Assembly: GCA_905160935.1 (NCBI GenBank)
Contig: CAJHZI010000447.1
Span: forward strand, 567,501 to 631,500
Length of the DNA stretch: 64,000 nucleotides
Direction: 5' to 3'
From: Enchytraeus crypticus
Lineage: Eukaryota; Annelida; Clitellata; Enchytraeida; Enchytraeidae
A program made the translations under genes and the position numbers. Below, one piece after another: positions 56,890 to 64,000 of the stretch; within the stretch, counting starts at the first letter, position 1; the number at the start of each line of letters is the position of its first letter. Under the pieces are notes generated by a model. The model made no database searches and had not been told where the DNA came from. It saw only the letters and a program-made list of their open reading frames with translations.

Positions 56890-57168
56890 TGCTGACGAAT
56901 CGAAACTGTCGGTTTTTCACCGCAGCGCATGACCCATAGTCGTATGATAATTACGCCTCAAGCTATTTATAAGCGAATCGAAACTGGGTTTTTCCTAGAG
57001 TTTCTATTCTCGGTCAAATGATTATGAGTCATGGAAAGTTTTCAAGGTCGCGAGCTCGCGCGACTGTGTGCGTGGACGTGCTTGATTTTACGCTTGCGTG
57101 TTATATTATTAATAGGCTGTGCTATGCTTCAAACAAAAACTACCCAGACAAGTAATTATCATACTACT
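56890..57168 (-). repeat. Polinton right terminal inverted repeat
   Basis: About 279 bp, the reverse complement of the left repeat. PolB starts about 110 bp inside it. Confidence 0.95.
56963..56973 (-). promoter_or_regulatory. TATA-like element in right terminal repeat
   Basis: On the minus strand CTTATAAATAG points towards the PolB start at 56780, about 185 bp away; the repeat may supply the PolB promoter. Confidence 0.4.
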
Positions 57169-57174
57169 GTACTA
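57169..57174. repeat. Polinton target-site duplication, right
   Basis: GTACTA, identical to 45056-45061. Confidence 0.95.
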
Positions 57175-57650
57175 GGACCTTATCTTTTTTCCCTCTACAC
57201 TACCTGACTGAGTCATGTTTTAGACAATGCTACTTTTGTAGCATTTTCATTGTCATTTGACTTCTATGCTGATGATACTCAGCTGTACATCTCATTTTCT
57301 AGCTCAGATTCTGATTTGAAATTGCAACACCTTTCATCTGTTCTTGACAAAGTTTATTCATGGTTATGTTGCAATCGTCTCACTGTCAATCCTTCTAAAA
57401 TCGAATATCTTTTAATCGGCACCCCCCCCCCCTCCCAGCAGAGAACCAAAGTAGTCAATTCTTCTATCTATTTTGAAAATCTTGCTCTCACTCCTACTCC
57501 CAAGGCTAAAAACCTTGGCATCATATTTGATGAAAATCTGGACTTCAAATCTCATATCATCGTCTTTCATCTTTCTTCCAGATCTGTCAAATCAGACAGT
57601 TGCGTTCATCTCTTGATAGAAATTCATTCATAATTCTTACTAACTCAATA
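57175..57650 (+). pseudogene. CR1-like LINE, 3' part (after the Polinton)
   Basis: Starts GPYLFSLYT, the second half of the RT motif whose first half ends at 45061. It then has FYADDTQLYISF (catalytic ADD, 57262-57300) and a long thumb region LQHLSSVLDKVYSWL, NRLTVNPSKIEYLLIGTP and AKNLGIIFDENLDFKSHI. A C-run (57422-57431) expands the ...GTP codons. The copy fades near 57650, where another element begins. Confidence 0.85.
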
Positions 57651-58178
57651 GCGTGCTCTCCCCCCAAGTGACATCTTGACCCAACACCATTCCTTCTTCT
57701 ACACTGTCCGCTCTGGGTATCTGAGGACAAAATTCATTGACTCTCCTATTAATAGGCGCATGATTAAGTGGAGTGATATGAAGAGACAAAAGTTTGTCAG
57801 CAATGCTATCTAACTTCTTGATTACAGTAGCCATACCACCTGAATCCTGGTCGCTGGCAATTCATCGGTGTTATCCGTAGCATATCTTGGTAACCTATCA
57901 ATGGCCCCAGTCTCATCTATAGCATGAAGTAGGTTTATAATGTCATCAAGATCTAATTTGATTTTATCCATAGACTTTCTATGCTTAGCTGGTAGTTTAA
58001 CATTTAGCTCGAGAGACGCTATGTCGGCCATTAGAGTGTCCGTGGCCATGCTTATGATTTCAGCGTCATAAAAATCAATTGCGATTGATTTTACTATTTT
58101 ATCAGGGTATTTTCGCATCATGTTGACTATGTAGCATGGTGATGAATTAAATTTGACGATACGCTCATGTGACGCCAT
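57640..58178 (-). pseudogene. ORF1-like protein of a LINE or other retroelement, one frameshift
   Basis: ATG 58178 opens MASHERIVKFNSSPCYIVNM. The frame stays open for 118 codons (helical and charged: KHRKSMDKIKLDLDDIINLL, RLPRYATDNTDELPAT). A one-base shift near 57835 then links it to a second frame, 57834-57640 (MATVIKKLDSIADKLL, PINRRVNEFCPQIPRADSV). The protein is small and alpha-helical with a coiled-coil-like centre, as in LINE ORF1 proteins, but I cannot place it in a family. No zinc knuckle or RRM is visible. Confidence 0.4.
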
Positions 58179-58389
58179 GATTTATGATTAAGCTTATTGA
58201 AAGACTATTTATTAGAATTGGCAGGGAGTGTCAGTGGATTTGACATGGACACATGACATGGACTCAAATTCCAAGTACTTTTCCTAAATTTTAAAAATAG
58301 AGTCTATTTAGAGTGCCATTCCTTACATCTCTGAGAGTGCTTGACTCAATCTAGGTAGCCTATTCCTCTTTCTCTCTCTCTCTCTCTTA

Positions 58390-58765
58390 GTGTACTGCCT
58401 ACTGGCAGGTTCATGGTAATTAGCGCCTCCACTATTCTCTGTCTTCCGCTTTCACCTTCATATCCACATATGAATGGGTTTTTAAATCGTCTAACATACC
58501 TAATCTCGGCCTGCCTCTGCATCTTTTTTCTTCCATTCTACCTTCAATGACCTCTTTATTATTAATAGACTTTCCCCCCTTAGAATGTGTCCTATCCAAC
58601 TCTTCTTCCTATTTCTTAATACATTTATCAACTGTCTATCTGTACGAACTCTCCAGAAATTCCTCATTTGTAACCTTTTGAGTCCAGCTAATTCTCTCCA
58701 TTCTTCTCTAAATACACATTTCCAATACCTATAATTTCCTAATTTCTTCCTTCCTTAAGGTCTAT
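58390..58765 (-). mobile_element. LINE-B 3' fragment with GA tail
   Basis: The minus strand carries decayed ORF2 C-terminal codons (WIGHILRG-like, KGRMEEK-like), the 3' hairpin CTGCC-AGTA-GGCAG, then CACTAAGAGAGAGAGAGA, i.e. a (GA)n tail. This defines the LINE-B 3' terminus. Confidence 0.8.
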
Positions 58766-58979
58766 TCCTATTAAAGTCAAATTATGAAATTATTTTAATG
58801 ATTTCAGTGTGCCATCGTATAATTATCGCAGCCAGATTTACAAATTTTTATATAAGATGTATTAAGGCTGTCTGGAGTAAATAATTTTGCACCATAGCAA
58901 TGTATTAATTTTCTTAACTATTTAAGTAATATTTCATAATTAACCTGAGAGTTTCAAATTTGATAACCTAAGGTAAATT

Positions 58980-59191
58980 GTACAATTGTAAACAAGTTAA
59001 TCCCTTCACAAAGTCTTTGCTTTATCCATACCTTATGTAGTCCCAAACTATAGGCTACATAAGGTATGTATAAGGCATAGACTTTGTGAAGGGATTGCCT
59101 TTTGGATCTAAGGAGTGCTCTTATGGAGCGAGAAAGCAGACTTTGAGTATGTACCTTGAACCTGCCACTTGGCAGTGCATTGAAGAGAGAG
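58980..59191 (+). mobile_element. Short retroposed unit with LINE-B-type 3' tail
   Basis: Flanked by identical 10-mers AAGGTAAATT (58970-58979 and 59192-59201). It contains a 42-bp-arm hairpin, about 60 bp of other sequence, and a 3' end GTACCTTGAACCTGCCACTT...GGCAGTGCATTGAAGAGAGA that matches the LINE-B 3' end including hairpin and GA tail. It looks like a SINE or a small RNA mobilised by LINE-B. Confidence 0.65.
58999..59096. repeat. Long near-perfect hairpin (42-bp arms, 14-nt loop)
   Basis: The arms 58999-59040 and 59055-59096 pair with three mismatches (around CTTTGCTTTATCC versus its partner); the loop is TCCCAAACTATAGG. Size and loop resemble a microRNA precursor or a MITE-like hairpin. 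Confidence 0.85.
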
Positions 59192-59784
59192 AAGGTAAAT
59201 TATGAAGTTTATTACGGGTTGAGTTGATAGCAAATTGTATATATTGTGATCACATTTCTGTGGAAGTACACATGTGTTTACCGAATCATCCATATTTGAC
59301 ATTTTTATGTAGATAAATTCCAGTTTGTCTTTGACAGATTAAATTAAATTGTAGCCAAGATAATTCCATATAACTATAAACGTTTCTAATATATAGGCCG
59401 ACTGACAATATTTTTTGGAAATTGATGAAGCATTCTATTTCCTAGTTATAATCAAAGGGAATTTGTTTGGCACAGTAAGAAAGCTAAATATCTATTTAAT
59501 GAACATTTGTGATGGTCAGCTTAGAATATTGAGTCAGATGGATCAATCATCATTTTGACAGGTCGAAAATTACTTTCACTTAGGGTTAATGAAAATTTTA
59601 AATCAGTTGCAGCAATCATAATTTTAACAGGCAGAAAATTAGGGTCACTTAGAGTCAAATGGACGGGTACAGAGTCTACAGACAAAGACAGACAGGTAGG
59701 CCCTACAAACAGTAAAAGTATAAAAGAAAATGGGGCAGTTCTTCTAGTCTTGTGCTACTGATTTTTTTTAACAAAATAAAATTA

Positions 59785-60015
59785 AACAAGCATTATAGTG
59801 AAATGATCAACTATGTTGATATCTATCGCTTTTTAATACCACATGTTTAAACCGTTAGGCAATTTATTCCATTTTCCGTGTAGCCAGTCTAGTGAATGTC
59901 CGAGATTTTGCTCTGAGATCAGCGCGGCTGGGATTCGAACCCACGAGGGTTCAATTCACCTCAGGGTCTGTCATTTAAAACTTCATAACGTTACCCCTAC
60001 GCTATTAAGACAAAC
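59785..60015 (-). repeat. SINE-C copy 2
   Basis: Inverted counterpart of 14160-14400: GATATCTATCGCTTTTTAAT, GTAGCCAGTCTAGTGAATGT and GGGATTCGAACCCACGAGGG (antisense B box). Confidence 0.65.
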
Positions 60016-60019
60016 TGCT

Positions 60020-60480
60020 ACCAGTGACGCCTTTCGGTTTCAGTCCGTACACTGCTTAGCTGCAGTCATTTTCCGAAGGCCAGAAATTTAATTGCTGCAT
60101 TGAAAGCTGGTAGGCTATATAACCTTTTGCTCTGCAATTTTTAATTGCCTTCTCTCCAATCCTGGTATAGTTCGAAAGAATGGCTTAAAGTGACTGATAT
60201 GCTGCTGAGTTTTTCCTACGAGTATTTTTCTGGTCACACTGTTGCCATGAACTAATATTCTGTTCTTTTTATACTTTATATTGTACTCACTTTTCTATTC
60301 GTTAAGCCATTTTTGAACTGATATGATTGCAGCAATTAATTGATATACTGGACAAGTCTGAGCTCACGAGAAGGGACTGTGTTCGAGGTGTGACCAACTT
60401 GAATTTGTTCATTGCATTTTTAGAAGATTGGTGTAACAGGTCATAACTTTCTTTTTTAATCTATATACACTACTATAAAT
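60020..60480. other. Non-coding stretch
   Basis: Nothing recognised; probably host or old repeat sequence. Confidence 0.4.
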
Positions 60481-60488
60481 ATAATTAA

Positions 60489-60491
<3 letters not shown>

Positions 60492-60541
<50 letters not shown>

Positions 60542-60661
60542 GTATATATATATATTATATATATAATATATATATATATAGATATACATATATACTTTAT
60601 TATTCTATATATAGTATAATATATATATATTATAATATATATATATTATAAAATATATCAG

Positions 60662-60720
<59 letters not shown>

Positions 60721-60766
60721 TATATATATATATATCATGTATATATATATCATGTATATATATACC

Positions 60767-60816
<50 letters not shown>

Positions 60817-60843
60817 ATATATATATATAATATATATATATAT
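60492..60843. repeat. Long (TA)n microsatellite with CATG interruptions
   Basis: About 350 bp of TA-rich repeat forming the 3' tail side of the LINE that follows on the minus strand. Confidence 0.95.
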
Positions 60844-63800
60844 TCGTTTATTTCAGTTCAATCTGACAACCGCAGAAAGTTACAGTACAGATATTCCAAC
60901 AGAAACAGTAAAACAAATTACAGATATAGCATAAACAGTTAATAGGCTAAATATAAGAGATATGAAACTAAAATTGTTTTCGATAACAATTACCGCATGT
61001 ATATTACAACATTACATAAAACCTTGGCTTATACTACTCATAAAAACCATATAGGGCGTACTGTACTATGGGTAAAGAAATATTTGTTAGTTTTCATTAA
61101 ATTAACTAGCATCATCTAGAATCATACGGGTAATGAAGTTTTTATTGCTCAGACTGCTTCGTTTAATGGGAAGGGAAAAGCAGCTCTTAGCAGTATGTAT
61201 TCGTGTTGGGTAATTATGATTGTTTTGTGGAGGTAACAAATGCGCCAGTAAATGTGCTGTATTGTTACAGATTGCCTTGAAAAGATTATTGTCAGCAGAG
61301 TTGCATAGATCCTCAAAATTAGACTCATTACAATAGAATCCAGCTCTCCTTGTCTTCTTTAAAAAACTTTCAAGACGGGTTCTCTCTTCAGAACTTGTAA
61401 AGCCCTAACAAAACTGGGAGGCATACAAAAGCTTAGAGAGTGTGGAGGCTTGAAAGACTCTTTGAAGAAGAGCATTTGCCAAACCTTTACTATGTAAAGA
61501 GTAAAGTGCAACAAATGTTGCTCGAGCACAAGCCCATGATACTTGTGATGTGAGCAGAAAAAGAAAAATTATTAGATACTATGACACCTAAGCATTTGAA
61601 GTTAGAAACCCGCTCAATTCTTTCAAGGTGTGAGACATCTCTTATCTGCCTTTTTTGCTTGGGTGATTGGAAGAAAATGTATTTTGTTTTATTTTGATTT
61701 AATAATCGATTATTAGAGCAGGACCAGTTTTCGATATGGACTAATTCCTCTTCCGTTGAGTGAAGATTAGTGGCAGGCACAATCAGGTATGTGTCGTAGG
61801 CATATTTGAACAAAGAGTTTGTAGGCTGTAGGGTCTTTAAGTCTGATGTAACTATGACAAATGCAGTTGGTCCAAGGGCTGATCATTGCACTATGCTGGC
61901 ATTGATTGCTTCTGATGACGACGTTTGACCATCAAAGATTGTGGTGTGTGAACGAGCAGAGAGGAAGCTGGCTATCCACCCATTAATATTGCTAGGCAAA
62001 TCTAGGGTACACAGTTTATCAATCATTTGTGAATGTCTGACTGTATCAAACCCCTTGCTAAAGTCTAACTCTATTGCTCTGACGAAGGTCTCAGTTTCGA
62101 GCATAGACGAAAGTTTGTGAAAGAAGGCAATGAGAGCAGCAGTAGTGGATCCTGTAGGGCGAAATGCATACTGATTGGTGAAATCAAGGCTTGGAGGTGA
62201 AGATAATAGTGCTGAGTATATGTACCGTGACGTGATAATACGCTCAGTGATGCTTGAGAGTACCGAGGTGATAGAAATAGGGCGATAGTCTGACATGACA
62301 CTGGGGCATGAAACCTTGGGTATCGTTTTAATTACTGAGGATTTCCACTGAATAGGTACATAGGAATTGCGGATAGACATTTTGATTAGGTTAGCAAGAG
62401 GAGCTGAAAAGACTGGAGCAGATAGTCTCAAGAACCATGAAGGAAGGTCATCGGGACCAGTGGCTGTTGGTTTTAATTTGTCCAGAATGTGGAAAATTGT
62501 AAATTCTAAAAATGTGATCAATGGGTAGATTATTCACTTGGCTTATGATTGGTTCGCTATACTCATTGTCGGTGGAGACCAGTGCATAGTGGCTATTAAG
62601 CGTTTCAGCATTTATGCTTGGATTGGGTGGGGATCGTTGATATTGCTTTTTACCAGTGACCCTCTTTACTGCAGCCCATAGATCATAGGAGTTAGTGGCA
62701 GAGTTTAGATTTGTTAACTGATTTGAATTGCACTTCATTATGAGTTTTCTTATTTTTTCCGAGAGAGCATTAGCAATATTTAACTTCACTTTGTGCATTA
62801 AGGTATTACTCTTTCTAAGGAGTGACTTAATTTCGGGTGTAATATAGTTTGGCTCACTAGATGTTATTGTCATGTCAGGGTGACCACTCTTCTGGAAAAC
62901 AGGGAAAACCTGGAAAAGTCAGGGAATTTGAAAGTGGTCAGGGAGAAGTCAGGGAAAATGTAAAAAGTCAGGGAAAATTGAATTTAGCATTCTTAACATT
63001 TTTAGTATGAAAAGTTCAAACACTAAGATGGCAATTTTTGGCTAAATTGCATAGGAAGCAGTCATTAAACCTTTATTATAGGCTATGTGTTTTTGTAATG
63101 GGTAACAAGTAATCAGAAAGTAATGGCTACACTTCAAACCATGCAATAAAAGCCTAATTATATACACTGTAGAGTGTAGATCCATCAGTGTAAAATGTAA
63201 TAGCAATGTGCATATTGTTTAGAAAACATTTCTGACATCGTTTTCCAACATATAAATATGCTGCGATGGTAACGAAATGTCGAGGCACACTGGAAAAGTC
63301 AGGGAATTTGTTGTTGTCTGGAGAGTGGTTACCCTGTATTGTAACAGTTTTAGTCGGGAAAAAACTACTGAGGAGAGATAATGCCATTGAATAGAAGTGA
63401 TCAAACGAATCCTGCACATTGGTGATTAAAGGATTAAGGAATTCTGAGGATGGGATAGAAGAAATGTGAAAGAGATACTTAGATGGTGTTTTATGACGAT
63501 AGGTATATGTCTGCTTAGTTTTAGTAGAACCGACTTTGACATCCCCGTTGTAAGCTACTATGCCAGAATGATCACTTATAACTATAGATTTAATTATTTT
63601 TATCTTACTGTATAACATATCGGAAACAAAAATATGATCCAATATATTATTACCACGGGTAGAAGTTGATACGAGGTCTTGGAAGACCTGCTAGCTCAGC
63701 TATAATGCTGGCTTTTATGCCATTGAAATCGCTAGTATGCCATTGAATACTGCTAGTATTATTAAGTCACTAGATTTACTTAAACAGTCAACAGAGGTAG

Positions 63801-64000
63801 CTACATAACTTAGAAACTCACTACTATCATACACAGTGTTATGTGTTTTACTGTTATCTAAAAGCTCTATCCATAGCACCTCGAATTCTTTGCAGTCACT
63901 GGCAGCGTTCACAACTCTTGCTCTATATTTATTACTAGCGTATATCAATACTCCACCCCCTCTACGACCTTCCCTATCTATCCTGTAAGATGTGTAGCCT
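60844..64000 (-). pseudogene. LINE-D: AP-endonuclease/RT retrotransposon, window-truncated
   Basis: The minus strand from the window end inwards. Endonuclease pieces: IYASNKYRARVVNAASDCKE (63948-63715) and MDHIFVSDML...ISDHSGIV (63642-63540). RT fingers and palm (62521-61883): ATGPDDLPSWFLRLSAPVFS, MSDYRPISITSVLSS, FRPTGSTTAALIA and IELDFSKGFDTVRH. Motif C reads KYAYDTYLI at about 61796, where ADD is expected, so the first catalytic Asp is now Tyr. Thumb at 61813-61490. The C-terminal region (61480-61040) is decayed, and the 3' end is an AATAAA-containing end joined to (TA)n. A MITE splits it at 62876-63336. It is inactive. Confidence 0.8.
62876..63336. mobile_element. MITE inserted in LINE-D
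   Basis: Inverted ends CAGGGTGACCACTCTTCTGG and CTGGAGAGTGGTTACCCTG; the interior has five copies of the phrase AGTCAGGGA(A) or close variants. The flanking 8-mers TATTGTCA (62865-62872) and TATTGTAA (63337-63344) differ at one base, with 3 nt between the left one and the element, consistent with an 8-bp hAT-type duplication. LINE-D reading resumes across it. Confidence 0.75.

Larger units (their letters stand above)
45062..57168. mobile_element. Polinton/Maverick, 12,107 bp, no integrase found
   Basis: Defined by inverted termini starting AGTAGTATGATAATTACTTG at both ends, a perfect 6-bp duplication, and virus-like gene content: protein-primed PolB, packaging ATPase, adenain-like protease, penton-like and jelly-roll capsid proteins. 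From the left: AT-hook protein (-), two-helix membrane protein (+), fibre-like protein (-), GGFLP protein (+), protease (+), ATPase (+), AT-hook helical protein (+), penton-like protein (+), small conserved protein (+), truncated major capsid protein (+), OB-fold-like protein (+), then PolB (-) to the right end. Autonomous Polintons are usually 15-20 kb. No integrase, a half-length major capsid gene and many frameshifts mark this as a decayed copy. Confidence 0.95.
58948..59525 (+). repeat. Dispersed repeat R1, copy 3 (interrupted)
   Basis: The left part (AGTTTCAAATTTGATAACCT) and the right part from 59202 match 33092-33320 and 13118-13425 in order; the right end includes TTGATGAAGCATTCTATTTC and CTAAATATCTATTTA. 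A 212-bp insertion sits at 58980-59191. Confidence 0.75.

Noticed and set aside
45062..57168. Exogenous adenovirus-like or large DNA virus integration
   Set aside because: Terminal repeats, 6-bp duplication and gene set fit a Polinton; there are no other virus-specific genes.
44520..57650. Two independent CR1 fragments either side of the Polinton
   Set aside because: The frame and the conserved motif continue exactly across the duplicated GTACTA, so it is one copy split by insertion.

Overview
This is a eukaryotic, AT-rich, almost entirely repeat-derived stretch of an invertebrate genome. The signs are splice-like and poly(A)-like signals, many (TA)n, (ATT)n and GATA/GACA microsatellites, tRNA-derived SINEs, several non-LTR retrotransposon lineages, Tc1/mariner, hAT and Helitron DNA transposons, and a Polinton/Maverick. 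I cannot name the species; a crustacean or another aquatic invertebrate would fit. No bacterial-type operons, CRISPR arrays or intact rRNA operons are present.

Layout. 0.6-3.05 kb: a LINE 3' end split by a 2.16-kb hAT that itself carries a SINE and a second LINE fragment. 3.2-5.05 kb: a deleted mariner next to a non-autonomous Helitron with a complete 5' TC end, 3' hairpin and CTAG end. 5.3-10.4 kb and 16.3-22.6 kb (both minus strand): two copies of an R2-like retrotransposon (N-terminal zinc finger, RT with YLDD, C-terminal CCHC plus PD-(D/E)XK-like nuclease), each running into a long Ser-rich tail that diverges completely between copies. 11-16 kb: small MITEs, SINEs and LINE fragments. 23.2-30.3 kb: three copies of an AT-rich, endonuclease-bearing RTE-like LINE. 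31-36 kb: SINEs, LINE 3' ends and three adjacent mariner-type elements separated by (TA)n. 36.9-37.65 kb: a 255-codon reading frame for an acidic protein with a C-terminal membrane anchor, the best candidate for a host exon. 38-43 kb: hAT-like elements and LINE pieces. 44.07-44.2 kb: a possible host first exon. 60.8-64 kb: another LINE, minus strand, cut by the window end.

The main object is a 12,107-bp Polinton/Maverick at 45,062-57,168. It has ~277-bp terminal inverted repeats and a perfect 6-bp target duplication (GTACTA), and sits in the reverse transcriptase frame of a CR1-like LINE whose two halves flank it. It keeps recognisable protein-primed DNA polymerase B, FtsK/HerA-type packaging ATPase, adenain-like protease, penton-like minor capsid protein, a major capsid protein truncated after its first jelly roll, a GGFLP hydrophobic virion protein, a fibre-like protein, a two-helix membrane protein, a possible OB-fold ssDNA-binding protein and two AT-hook proteins. 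I find no retroviral-type integrase. Many genes carry single-base frameshifts or stops, and a recent 483-bp tandem duplication has doubled a divergent promoter. It is a decayed, integrase-less virus-like element; part of the frameshifting may be homopolymer assembly error.

How the parts interact: most of the window is one transposon inserted into another (hAT in LINE, SINE in LINE, mariner in an unnamed repeat, Polinton in CR1, MITE in LINE), and several insertions can be proved by target duplications plus continuity of the interrupted sequence.
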